Made by a program: the position numbers and the translations under genes
Assembly: GCF_014653575.1 (NCBI RefSeq)
Contig: NZ_BNAQ01000009.1
Span: 1-64,000, forward strand
Length of the DNA stretch: 64,000 nt
Reading direction: 5' to 3'
Origin: Sphingomonas glacialis
Lineage (GTDB): Bacteria; Pseudomonadota; Alphaproteobacteria; Sphingomonadales; Sphingomonadaceae
The notes under the pieces: generated by a model
The model's input: the letters and a program-made list of their open reading frames with translations, nothing else
The model's database searches: none
What the model was told of the DNA's origin: nothing
Shown: piece by piece, positions 50,543 to 59,315 of the stretch
Numbering within the stretch: position 1 is the stretch's first letter
Layout of the letters: the number at the start of each line of letters is the position of its first letter

Positions 50543-50822
50543 CTTCACTCCGCGGCTTTGATGGTTTCGCCTTATGGACCGTCCTGACCGCAAAACCTAT
50601 GTCGCGGGCGTCGCCCCGCCCTATGGGCGGTGCCGGGCTCTATTCCGCTCGGCGCTCCACCGAGCCCCTTCGGGTCTCAGCCCTTCGGGTGACGATCCCT
50701 GACGTGAACCTGCCGGATTGAACCGCTGCCTGGCCTGCTACCATTGCATCGATTGCACTTGCGACCGTCTGTTCGCAGGGGCAGCAAAGTGCGGCCTTTC
50801 AGGCACCCTCTCTTAAAACTTC
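50543..50822 (+). repeat. gene-free region with leader block copy
   Basis: 50638-50703 is a diverged copy of the CTCTATTCCGC... block found at 39680-39746 and 56560-56626. The segment 50705-50822 has no frame of interest but runs directly into a strong terminator, suggesting an untranslated transcript. Confidence 0.45.
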
Positions 50823-50850
50823 CAGGCCGTCCTTTGGGAGGCCTTTTTTG
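50823..50850 (+). terminator. Rho-independent terminator without an upstream gene
   Basis: AGGCC / GGCCT stem with a 10-nt loop and six T residues on the plus strand. The nearest plus-strand gene ends 740 bp upstream. Confidence 0.65.
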
Positions 50851-51007
50851 TTTGAAAGATTCCCTCTACCGCGGGGTCTAGCGGCCTACCGGAATCTTGC
50901 CGGCATGATCGACACGCGCCGCTAGCTTTGCCGAAGCTGCGGTCTCGGCCGGCTTGGGGCGGGATCGCTCATAGATCGGCGCGACAATACAAACAGGGAA
51001 CTGGAAT

Positions 51008-51499
51008 ATGGACGAGAAGACTGACCGGATCGCGTTGGCGGCCGAGCTTACCGCCGCGTGGCTTGCGAACCCGAATACCCGACCCGAAGCCGATGCCGTT
51101 CCGGCTTTCCTCGCCTCCATGCACGCGGCTCTTGTGAAGCTGGACGCCCCGGCCGAGGCTGATCGCCAATCCGAGGCGCGAAGCGAGGCGGAATATCCAC
51201 CAGCGACCACTGCGCGGAAATCGCTGGCGTCGCCCGACCACATAATATCGATGATCGACGGAAAGCCGTACCGTACCCTACGACGGCATCTCAGCCGCAA
51301 CGGGCTTACGCCCGAGGAGTACCGCGCCCGCTACAATCTCAAATCCGATTATCCGATGGTAGCGCCGGCCTACAGCGAGGTACGTCGCGCGATGGCAAAA
51401 CAAATCGGCCTTGGGCGAAAGACCAAGACGGCAGAGGTAGAGGCAGCATCGCCAGCGCCGACACCTCGGCGCAAGCTCAAGGTCGCAACGCCTGCGTAA
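51008..51499 (+). CDS. MucR/Ros-family regulator lacking the zinc cysteines
   Basis: 163 aa. The Ros/MucR domain is at about residues 75-140: GKPYRTLRRHLSRNGLTPEE, RARYNLKSDYPMVAPAYSE, AKQIGLGRK. The two cysteines that normally precede this region are absent (SPDHIISMIDG), a variant known for some Ros homologues. Predicted DNA-binding regulator, perhaps of plasmid transfer or copy functions. Confidence 0.85.
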   Translation: MDEKTDRIALAAELTAAWLANPNTRPEADAVPAFLASMHAALVKLDAPAEADRQSEARSEAEYPPATTARKSLASPDHIISMIDGKPYRTLRRHLSRNGLTPEEYRARYNLKSDYPMVAPAYSEVRRAMAKQIGLGRKTKTAEVEAASPAPTPRRKLKVATPA

Positions 51500-51996
51500 G
51501 TCAGGATCCCAAGCGACCGTCCGTCGCGCGATCGTGAAAACAAATACTGCGCGAAATTGCGCGCTCGCTGTGTGATACCCTTGGGTTACAGCGATGAGGA
51601 GTTCACAGCCCCTGCCGCAAATCATGTCACCCAAGGAGGTGATATTGATTTGACCATGTATGAAACCGCAATGGTCGTGCTGACTGGGTAATTCGCTAGT
51701 CGTCGCGATCGTCACGCTGGGCGGGAAGTAATTTCGGCTTAGCGGGGGGCGGAGGTCTCACAGGGCCTTCGCCCCTTTTTCGAAGAAAAAGGCCGGCGCT
51801 GTTGACAGCGCCAGCCCCGGAAGTTTGAACCCGTCGCGTTCACAGCGCGACGGATTCAGGTCAGTGACACCGATCTGACTCGATGAAACCGCACCCCCCA
51901 TATACGCCATTCATCCTGAAAATCTAATTTCAGGATGGATAGGCCTGGCGCCTGAGTGGAAATGTCCCTTCGTAGAACCCGCTCCCTCCCCCGCAC
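51500..51996. repeat. gene-free region with four consecutive hairpins
   Basis: No gene. Inverted repeats: 51774-51792 (CCTTTTTC/GAAAAAGG), 51795-51812 (GGCGCTG/CAGCGCC), 51831-51853 (CCGTCGCG/CGCGACGG) and 51912-51937 (CATCCTGAAA/TTTCAGGATG). The last lies 60 bp beyond the umuC stop and may terminate that transcript. The others are unexplained. Confidence 0.6.
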
Positions 51997-53259
51997 CTAT
52001 CGGGCTACCGGTATCTCCCCGATCCGCGTCGTCCATGCCGGACTTTTCTGGCTCCGCTTCGTATCGAACCCGCGCGCGCCGAACCCCTGCGCTGCGATTC
52101 CGACCGTCCCGCGGCCGAACCGATCGTTGAGCCCGTCCATGGCTGCGAGCAACCCGGGCGCACGCGGATCCTCGACGGCGAAGAGATCCCCCTGCCCCGC
52201 GCCCTGCGGCAGCAGCTCCTCGAGCAGGACGCCGCACTTCGTATAGACGCCCCCGGGCTGATACATCGCCTCCATCATCTTAGCCGCCAAGCCGGCGATG
52301 ATGCGCGGATCGTTGCTGGGCGGCGACATCCGGGTCTGCCGGCTCGCCGAGGGCGGATTGGGCCGGTAGCGCGAGCCGTGCGCGAACACGATCAGCCGTG
52401 TTGCCACCAGTCCTTGGTGGCGGATCTTCTCGACCGCGCGCACCGCGCGCCGCACCATCGCCTCGCGAAGCTCCGCGAGGTCCGTCACCGGCGCGCCGAA
52501 CTGGCGTGTTACCGCCGTCGCCTTGCTGGCTTCCGGCTCTGGCGTGAAGTCGTCGCATTCGACGCCGTTCAATTCGCGCACCAGGCGCTCGAGAACGACC
52601 GTGCCGACATCACGCGCGGACGCGGGTGCCATTGCCACGAGGTCGGCTGTCGTGCGGATTCCTAGCGGATGCAGTCGCGCCGCCAGCGCCGAACCAATCC
52701 CCCACACCTCCTTGACCGGCCACTTTGCAAACAGCCGCGCGCGTAGCTCGGTGTCGTGGAGGTCCACGACACCATCCCAGATCTTCTCGGTCGCCTTCGC
52801 CAAAGCGTTGGCGACCTTCGATAATGCGCGCGTCGGGCCAAGCCCGATCCGCGTCGGAAGGCCGGTCTGGCGCAGGATTGCCGCGCGCAGCTTATGCGCG
52901 GCCGCCACATTCCCCAGGCCGTTGGGCAGGACAGGCAGACGGTAAAAACTCTCGTCGATCGAGTAGATCTCGATCAGGTCGCTATGCTCCGCGATCACGG
53001 CATTGAAGCGCCGATTCATGTCAGCATAGAGTTCGTAATTGGAGGATCGGACCTCGATCCCATGCCGCTTGATGATGTCACGGATCTTGAAGAGTGGATC
53101 GCCCATCTTGATGTGGAGGGCCTTGGCCTCCTCGCTCCGCGCGATCGCACAGCCGTCGTTGTTCGACAGCACGATAACCGGCACGCGCCGTAGCTTCGGG
53201 TCAAAGACCCTCTCCGACGAGACGTAGAAGTTGCTGACGTCGACAATCGCGTGGGTCAT
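51997..53259 (-). CDS. umuC: Y-family DNA polymerase V subunit UmuC (plasmid RulB-like)
   Basis: 420 aa from ATG 53259. Catalytic motifs are intact: AIVDVSNFYVSSERVF and EIYSIDESFYRL. The helix-hairpin-helix region (WGIGSALAARLHPLGI) and the little-finger region follow. It performs error-prone translesion synthesis after DNA damage. It lies 10 bp behind the UmuD-like gene and is expressed from the LexA-box promoter at 53749. Confidence 0.92.
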   Translation of the reverse strand: MTHAIVDVSNFYVSSERVFDPKLRRVPVIVLSNNDGCAIARSEEAKALHIKMGDPLFKIRDIIKRHGIEVRSSNYELYADMNRRFNAVIAEHSDLIEIYSIDESFYRLPVLPNGLGNVAAAHKLRAAILRQTGLPTRIGLGPTRALSKVANALAKATEKIWDGVVDLHDTELRARLFAKWPVKEVWGIGSALAARLHPLGIRTTADLVAMAPASARDVGTVVLERLVRELNGVECDDFTPEPEASKATAVTRQFGAPVTDLAELREAMVRRAVRAVEKIRHQGLVATRLIVFAHGSRYRPNPPSASRQTRMSPPSNDPRIIAGLAAKMMEAMYQPGGVYTKCGVLLEELLPQGAGQGDLFAVEDPRAPGLLAAMDGLNDRFGRGTVGIAAQGFGARGFDTKRSQKSPAWTTRIGEIPVAR

Positions 53260-53269
53260 CGGCGCGCGC

Positions 53270-53737
53270 CTATCGCTGGTAGTCGCGGACGGCTGCCCGC
53301 ACGACGCCCCATATTTCCGTCTGGTCGTCGGCGATCTGCTCCGGGTAGCTCTGCCGGCTGTTACGCGCCTCGAGGTACGGTACCCCTGCCCGGTGAACGA
53401 GCTGGCGGCAGACGAAACCGCCAGCAAGCACGGCGATCACGATGTGACCGCTGCGCGGCGCGACATCGCGATCGACCACCACGACGTCGCGATCGGCGAT
53501 GCCGGCGTCGACCATGCTCGTCCCATCGATCCGGAAGACGAAGCTGGCGGCTCTGTTGAGCCGCAGCAGCTCAACCAGGTTGATAGCGTCCTCCTCCCAG
53601 TCCTGGGCGGGTGACGGAAAGCCAGCTCCCGCTACGCCGATTGGCTTCAGCCGGAGCCCCGGCGCCATCACGGCGAGCGGGACCGGCTGCGCGATCGGCA
53701 GCAACATGATCTGAATCCCTAACTCGTTGGCCCTCAT
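53270..53737 (-). CDS. umuD: UmuD/LexA-like S24 protein, catalytic Lys replaced
   Basis: 155 aa from ATG 53737. The cleavage site region VAGAGFPSPAQDW and the serine in RIDGTSMVDAGI are as in UmuD. In the position of the general-base lysine (FTVKKL in E. coli UmuD) this protein has FVCRQL, an arginine. RecA-stimulated self-cleavage could therefore be reduced or altered. First gene of the damage-inducible umuDC unit. Confidence 0.85.
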   Translation of the reverse strand: MRANELGIQIMLLPIAQPVPLAVMAPGLRLKPIGVAGAGFPSPAQDWEEDAINLVELLRLNRAASFVFRIDGTSMVDAGIADRDVVVVDRDVAPRSGHIVIAVLAGGFVCRQLVHRAGVPYLEARNSRQSYPEQIADDQTEIWGVVRAAVRDYQR

Positions 53738-53748
53738 AACGCTCAAGA

Positions 53749-53763
53749 GAACAGATTGGGAAC
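53749..53763 (-). promoter_or_regulatory. alphaproteobacterial LexA box
   Basis: GAAC-N7-GAAC (GTTC-N7-GTTC on the coding strand), the direct-repeat SOS box of alphaproteobacteria, 12 nt upstream of the umuD start. Confidence 0.8.
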
Positions 53764-54227
53764 AGAAGATCGTGCGGTTCGTCGCTTTCGCGCGCGCGGA
53801 TTGAGTATGTCGCGGTGACGAGCGACCCGTCATAGGGTGGCCTGATGTGTATCCGACCCCGATATGATGGCGAGCCCGAAGCGCTGTGGGGGCCTGCCGC
53901 GAAAGCTCTTTAACAAGCGCGCCCCGCGATAATCGGTTCAGCCCGGCCGAGCTGCGCCAGCTTTTGCTCATCCCGTCACACCTGGCGTCGTCCAACGCTC
54001 GAGATCACCGTCATCTGATTCATCGCACCGTCGCTAACACCGGTCCAAACACCGTCGCTGCACCAGTGCTACGTCAACCGATCACCGGTCGCCGGGAGGG
54101 CGGTCCCCACGGGAGGGGTACCATTGCAATTGCCTGGGGGCGATCCTGCGCGAGGAGCCCCAGGGGCCGCGATAACTGCAGCTGAACAACTCTTTCCTTT
54201 TGTGCGTCCGAAACGTACCTGCCCCGC
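53764..54227. other. gene-free region upstream of umuD
   Basis: I see no convincing gene; open frames here lack family features. It presumably holds the umuD promoter at its left edge. Confidence 0.4.
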
Positions 54228-54446
54228 ATGAATCTAGCCGGATCAATTCTCGAAAATGTCAAAAACGCGGCCTCCAGCGCTCGGCGCCTGCGCGGCCATC
54301 CCGTCTACAAAGATACGCTGACCTATTGGACGGAGCTTCTCCAGGAAGCACGGCATGCGCGTAAGGATCTAGAAGGCCCAGGATTACGGGCGCTTGAGGC
54401 CGCAATCATAAGTCTCGAAGCCGAGTTGGCCGAGCGCGTAAAGTAG
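54228..54446 (+). CDS. small helical hypothetical protein
   Basis: 72 aa (NVKNAASSARRLRGHPVYKD; LRALEAAIISLEAELAERVK), predicted as two long helices with a possible coiled coil. The start lacks a strong ribosome-binding site. Composition is clearly protein-like, but no homologue is recalled. Confidence 0.45.
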   Translation: MNLAGSILENVKNAASSARRLRGHPVYKDTLTYWTELLQEARHARKDLEGPGLRALEAAIISLEAELAERVK

Positions 54447-54478
54447 GTGCGCAACGCCAGCCTTCGGGAGTCGGCACA

Positions 54479-54508
54479 CACCGTAAGGCACCGTAAGGCA
54501 CCGTAAAG
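54479..54508 (+). repeat. short tandem repeat
   Basis: Three consecutive copies of CACCGTAAGG-type decamer, the last diverged (CACCGTAAAG). Confidence 0.6.
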
Positions 54509-55450
54509 CCGGCAGCTATCGACGTCACGGCAGATTGTTCGCCGGTCGTTGCCGCGCAGGGCATCCTTCACGATTACGATTACGATTGCTGTTTAACAGG
54601 GCAATGGGATGACGCTGCAAAAGTGGTGTCAGCATACTCCAAGCCAACTCTTGACGGTACGTCAGGACGTTTGAAGGTGGCGTCGACCAACTCGAGGGCG
54701 GCGTAGATTCATTATGCGTCCTACCGATCGAGGCCAACCCGCAACCGCCGTGCGCGCTCCTTGAAAGCCCGCTCCCCTGCCCCTCGGCTTTGGTTCGCGC
54801 ACGTCGTCATGGGCTTGTAGGCGACGGTGATCACCAATCGGCGACCTTCATGGCGTTGAGCGGGTATGGTTGCGCGCCGACGTCGGCAGCCTCATCGTCG
54901 CAGCTAGCAATCGCCGAGCGCTGCTTGGTCTCGGGCGCGACACGCTCCACGGATCTGAGACGCGGATCGGTCCTCTGGTGAAAAGGCGCGGGAGACGGCT
55001 CCGCCTGTCCGCCCCATCAGGGGGGCGCGTCATTGCACAGCTTGTCGCCGCGGTGCCTCAGCTTGCGCCCCGTGTGGAAGTCTCGAAACTGCATCACGAC
55101 GGCTGCACTCTGTCCTGGAGTCCAGCGGCGCGGATCGCGTGGGACCAACCTATCGGCCGATCGACATCGGGCACGGCGCTCGCGCCGCAAGCAGGAAGGC
55201 CGGTGCCTGGTTCTCGTAAGGGGTGCGGTCATCCTCCATGAAGCCTCGCGTGCCCAACGGAAAGACATGACGACACGGCAATCTAAGCCGCCCTCTGTCG
55301 AGGGATCAGGCGGAATGGCATGCCGGATGAGGATAGCGACAAGGGTGTCCTGCTCTTCGGATCCTTGGCGTTTGCGCTCCTGGGGGTTCATCCCCTCTCT
55401 TTCCTGAACGACCTAATCCGGCCGTCCACCCCCTCCAACCCGCGATCATT
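54509..55450. other. gene-free region upstream of ssb copy 2
   Basis: About 0.9 kb without a convincing gene. From about 55381 it becomes near-identical to the leader before ssb copy 1. Longer open frames here show Arg/Pro/Ser-rich shadow composition. Confidence 0.4.
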
Positions 55451-55489
55451 CGGGCCGAGTTGCCGCTTTGCGGCTGCCCGCACCACCCC
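55451..55489 (+). repeat. leader repeat, copy upstream of ssb 2
   Basis: Same 39-bp block as 36538-36576 with no difference I can see; diverged copy at 38589. Confidence 0.6.
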
Positions 55490-55606
55490 TCTGATCGGGG
55501 TTCCCCGCCGCGTCTTCGCGCTCCGGTGGAGAGGGCGTCCTGGCCGTCTTTTTTGGTGTTCAGTCGAGGGGACGGACCCCCGGCGAAGCAAAAAAGGAAC
55601 CTCGAA

Positions 55607-56017
55607 ATGCAGAACCTCGTCATCCTCGCCGGCAACGTCGGCGCCACGCCCGAGACCCGCTCCACCCAGGGCGGCACCAATATCACCCAGTTCAGCCTCG
55701 CCACCTCGCGCCCCAAGCGCGACAGCGAGGGCAAGATCATGAAGGACAGCGATAACCGCCGCATCGAGGACACCGAGTGGCACCGGGTCACCTGCTTCAA
55801 CGGCGTCGGCAAGACCGTCGCGCAGTATGTCGACAAGGGCCAGAAGGTCATGGTCCGGGGGCGCATCCACTACACCCGCTGGACCGACCAGGAAAACATC
55901 GAGCGCTACGGCGTCGAGATCATTGCCGACGAAGTGACTTTCCTCAGCCGCGGCCGCCAGAGCCAAGGCAACACGCAGGATCACGGCGGTCTGGATGACG
56001 ACGACGTCCCCTTCTGA
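55607..56017 (+). CDS. ssb: single-stranded DNA-binding protein, copy 2
   Basis: 136 aa, close to the copy at 38747 across the OB fold (NLVILAGNVGATPETR; TEWHRVTCFNGVG; VRGRIHYTRW). It differs at a few positions such as MKDSDNRRIED and in the Gln/Gly linker; the tail is DDDDVPF. Same AAAAAAGGAAC ribosome-binding site. It is part of a segmental duplication with the 38.5-40.3 kb region. Confidence 0.95.
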   Translation: MQNLVILAGNVGATPETRSTQGGTNITQFSLATSRPKRDSEGKIMKDSDNRRIEDTEWHRVTCFNGVGKTVAQYVDKGQKVMVRGRIHYTRWTDQENIERYGVEIIADEVTFLSRGRQSQGNTQDHGGLDDDDVPF

Positions 56018-56031
56018 ACCGGGGCGGGAAC

Positions 56032-56055
56032 GGCCCGGAGCTACGGCTCCGGGCC
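56032..56055 (+). terminator. hairpin after ssb 2
   Basis: GGCCCGGAGC / GCTCCGGGCC stem as after ssb 1, but the loop is TACG and the tail is TCTCTT, so termination may be weaker. Confidence 0.6.
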
Positions 56056-56076
56056 TCTCTTCGTGTTCGCCGCAGC

Positions 56077-56484
56077 TTAGACGGCCTGTTTGAGGGGCCC
56101 CGGCTTTTTCCCATTGGGCAGTGTCTCGCGCAGATGGTCGTGGACAATGCGCGTATTGAAGGGCTTGCTAAGGAACGTCGCCTTTTCCGGCATGTCCCCT
56201 GCTTCTGGCTTCCGCCGACCGCTTGAGATGACAATCTCGATATGGGGCCAATGCGTAGCAACATGATGCGCCAGCGCGAACCCATTCATGTCGCCGGGCA
56301 TCTCGACGTCGGAAAACACCAGTATGACATTGTCTGCATGAACATCGAGGAGCGTTACCGCTTCGTGGCCCGTGCCCGCTTCATGACATCGAAAGCCGGC
56401 CTCCCGGAGGATATGGCAAGCGTCCATCAGGATCAGGGTATCGTCGTCAACGACAAGAGCATAGGGTTCGGTTGAAAGGTCCAT
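56077..56484 (-). CDS. stand-alone response-regulator receiver protein
   Basis: 135 aa, a single CheY-like receiver domain: ALVVDDDTLILMDAC (acidic pair), LVFSDVEMPGDMNGF (phospho-acceptor Asp), EIVISSGR (Thr/Ser switch) and FLSKPFNT (Lys). No output domain or cognate kinase is nearby. It occupies, in the opposite direction, the position held by the lipoprotein gene in copy 1 of the duplicated module. Confidence 0.88.
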   Translation of the reverse strand: MDLSTEPYALVVDDDTLILMDACHILREAGFRCHEAGTGHEAVTLLDVHADNVILVFSDVEMPGDMNGFALAHHVATHWPHIEIVISSGRRKPEAGDMPEKATFLSKPFNTRIVHDHLRETLPNGKKPGPLKQAV

Positions 56485-56527
56485 TGATGCTCAACCGTTG
56501 ACCTAGGTCAAAAGACCCCGATCGATT

Positions 56528-57178
56528 ACGGCGTCTCCCGGCTGTGCCCGGGACCGTCGCTCTATTCCGCTTCGCTCCACCGAGCCCCTTTGGGTCTCGG
56601 CCCATCCGGGTAACGATCGACTGACGGCCCGCGCCGCGCGCAGGAAGTTCATTTCCGAAAAGCGGCAACGTGTTTCCGCCCGAGACCAGGCAGGGACTCT
56701 TTGCGCACGAGCGAACTCTCCGATCGATCAGGGGACGCAGTGTGCGGATACGAGAGGCAGGCGGCCACCATCCCTTAGCGAGGGGGACGTCACCGGCGAC
56801 CCAACGCTGCGCAGCGACGCTCCTACCTGCGAGCTTCACCCCGCTCTTTGAGGCGCAATCCTTGGGACGGCTCGGGGCCTCATACGATCAACCCACAAGG
56901 GGTCCGGGCGCTTCGCTACGGCTTTTTTCGCACGCGAAAAAAGTGATCGCGGCCCCTCCCCGTCCCTGTCGGGCGCCTGTCGAGCGGGGATGAATCCCGC
57001 CGGCTTCACAGGAGCCTCGGACATGTTCAACGATATCTGGATCGCCCGCAAAAACGCCATGAGCCTCGCAAAGACCTTGATGGTGGCAACCATGGTCATC
57101 GCCGTCGGCACGGGGTACAGCGTCATCACCGCCGAAAATCACGACAGCTCGGTCGTCGTCGTGAACGGATATGATCCT
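56528..57178 (+). repeat. about 650-bp direct repeat, copy 2
   Basis: Corresponds to 39647-40298. It includes the leader block at 56560-56626, the hairpin at 56922-56943 (CTTTTTTCGC / GCGAAAAAAG) and the first about 50 codons of the small membrane protein. The middle about 130 bp is diverged between copies. Confidence 0.8.
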
Positions 57179-57442
57179 TTCGCCTATCCGTTGTTGGATA
57201 TTGATCGGTTTGCTCGTCGTCGATTCCAAGCGGTACAAACACGAGGTCATGGCCAGGTGCATCTGGAAGGGCCGGCTAGCAGTCCGGTCATCCATCTAGC
57301 ATCAACGGTGCGCGTTTCTGGAAGGCAGAGGATCTCCTCGTCGCGGCCGGACGTCCACGCTGCTAATATAATGACCCCTGGTGCTGCAGGTTGGAAGGCA
57401 TTCCGCCGGGCGTTGAGCGCCAATTCCAAATGTACCGGTTAG
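57023..57442 (+). CDS. small membrane protein paralogue with extended C-terminus
   Basis: 139 aa. The first 50 residues are almost identical to the protein at 40145 (one membrane helix TLMVATMVIAVGTGYSVI, then VVVNGYDPFA). It then continues with about 85 residues of low-complexity, basic sequence instead of stopping after PFA. The extension looks non-homologous and may be readthrough into unrelated DNA after recombination. The N-terminal module is the trustworthy part. Confidence 0.55.
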   Translation: MFNDIWIARKNAMSLAKTLMVATMVIAVGTGYSVITAENHDSSVVVVNGYDPFAYPLLDIDRFARRRFQAVQTRGHGQVHLEGPASSPVIHLASTVRVSGRQRISSSRPDVHAANIMTPGAAGWKAFRRALSANSKCTG

Positions 57443-58631
57443 CAGTAATACAGCTAGCACCGGTATTGCGGTAAATACATGAATTATAGCTAATGTACGA
57501 ATAGGCCGCCACGGGTACTTCAGGCCCGAACCTTCGGTCCTGCGTAAGGGTGAAGTCTTGACGGACGCTGCAGGCGGTTGCCGGCGCGTTGAGGGCGCCA
57601 ATCCCATGACAGCGTTGAAGAGATTACAGCGAATACCGGCAATGCACGGACTACAGGCATTGCCGGTCAGCCCCCAGGATGTGAACGAGCATCGTAGCCC
57701 CCTCCCCTCCTCCCGCTCGTCGGTACCGTCCGCTATCGACTGAGCGGCCCGAGGGTTAGTGCGTAGCGTCAGGCTGCGTCAGGCTTCGTCAGGATACGCC
57801 TGGTCACTGAGGCGGTAGGTGTTAGCGGTAATACCGCGACTATAAATAATCGGGCGAATGCACGCATTGCGGCGATTGCCCGTGATACAGACAGCGATGG
57901 CTGAGGTCCCTTCCAATATCCTCAGTCAAACACCACCACCGGCAATACAGCCCGAAACCGTCCGCTAGGGCGCAGCGAACGCGAGCGACTGTCGATCAGG
58001 ATACCGATAATACCGAGACTTCGTGTATTCTCGTAGGCACAGGCACTACAGATATTATCGATAATACAGAGAATGGCTAACGTGTCGTTTCGTCCCCCGC
58101 CACCCGCTGCGCATTCTTACAACAAAAATGCGGTGAGGTCGTACGCTAGCGATCTCTCAGTCGTGGACCACGATCAACGCCTCTGAAAATATTACATGTA
58201 TTACCAAGACTACCGGCAACTGCCCGATTACCGGTGTTATAGGTAGAGTCGGTCGACATAGTTCTCCTCCGCGACGGTCCACGGCGGGTGCTCGCGGTAC
58301 CGGGGGGGGGGGGCATCAGACCAAGCCGTTGGGGGAAGTACGGTGCTCCGACCTTGAGCATGGGGGGACGAGCATCGATAGCGGTAATACACCGAATGCG
58401 GGTAGGGGGCGAATTACGGGTAATTCCCGGACTACACGTGGTGCCGCGATTGCAGAGAGCACCGCGAACACCTGCAATGTTGTCATTACCGGCACTGCCG
58501 CGAATATCCGCACTGCCCAGATTACCGCTATTATAACGATTACCGGTATGGTAGCAGCCTCTCGTTGTATTACCGATAATTGGCCAGCGCCGTAGTCGGT
58601 AATACAGTTAACACAACGACTAGGGGGTCCG
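57443..58631. repeat. field of short degenerate repeats upstream of parA (candidate centromere/origin)
   Basis: No gene. From about 57425 to 58615 there are many degenerate copies, on both strands, of a motif close to ACCGGTAATAC, for example at 57458, 57631, 57822, 57938, 58001, 58051, 58209, 58380, 58493, 58521, 58539, 58569 and 58595. Some are spaced about 10-12 bp apart. The location directly before a small ParA/DNA-binding pair fits a type Ib partition site; an iteron-type origin is the alternative. Confidence 0.6.
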
Positions 58632-59315
58632 ATGCCGGTTATAACCTTGCTCTCACCCAAGGGAGGGGTTGGAAAGACCACCGCTGCCTTGCTCCTTGCG
58701 CTTGAGCTCTCGGACGGCGGTGCGTCGGTCGTCATCGTCGACGCCGATCCGAACTTTCCGCTCGTCAAATGGGCAGGCTTGCCGGGCAAGCCGGAGAACA
58801 TTGAGGTCGTCCAGGAGGTCGACGAAGACGCCATCATCGACACTATCGACGAGGCGCAAAAACGTGCGAGGTTCGTCATAGTTGACCTTGAGGGCAGGGC
58901 CTCTGCGCGCGTGACCAACGCGCTCTTGATGACCCATTTGGCGATCGTGCCGATGCAGGGATCGGTCCTCGATAGTGACCAGGCTGCCCGTGCTTTCCAA
59001 AGCATTCGGCGCGCCTCGACAGCCGCACGCCGAGACATTGCCTTCGTCGGCGTATTCACGCGCACGCCTGCCAGTTCGCGCATCCGATCGCGGGTCTCGC
59101 AGCAGATCGCCGATGGCGTCGAGGGGGCGGGGATCACGACCCTGCCGACTTCGATCGCTGAGCGTACCGTCTATCGAAGCCTATTTGCTCAGGGAGGAAC
59201 GCTGGCCGAGTTGGAAGGTACGCCGAGCGCATCGATAGAAAGCGCACGCGTCAATGCCGCCGCCTTCGCGCACGATGTCCTCGAAGCGTTGAACACAGCG
59301 AGGTCGAACGCATGA
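58632..59315 (+). CDS. parA: ParA-family partition ATPase
   Basis: 227 aa with the deviant Walker A LLSPKGGVGKTTAALLL at the very N-terminus, VVIVDADPN, and FVIVDLEGRA. No N-terminal DNA-binding domain, so it belongs to the small (type Ib / VirC1-like) ParA class. It moves plasmid copies on the nucleoid in concert with the next gene. It begins directly after the repeat field and overlaps the next gene by 4 bp. Confidence 0.92.
   Translation: MPVITLLSPKGGVGKTTAALLLALELSDGGASVVIVDADPNFPLVKWAGLPGKPENIEVVQEVDEDAIIDTIDEAQKRARFVIVDLEGRASARVTNALLMTHLAIVPMQGSVLDSDQAARAFQSIRRASTAARRDIAFVGVFTRTPASSRIRSRVSQQIADGVEGAGITTLPTSIAERTVYRSLFAQGGTLAELEGTPSASIESARVNAAAFAHDVLEALNTARSNA

Noticed and set aside
54509..55380. 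Possible genes upstream of ssb copy 2
   Set aside because: Long frames on both strands are Arg/Ser/Pro-rich products of GC-rich DNA, with no motif or start signal.
57443..58631. CRISPR array
   Set aside because: The repeats are short, degenerate, on both strands and irregularly spaced, without uniform spacers or cas genes.
58316..59137. Long minus-strand frame opposite parA
   Set aside because: It is the antisense shadow of parA and the repeat field; the plus-strand gene has clear Walker motifs.
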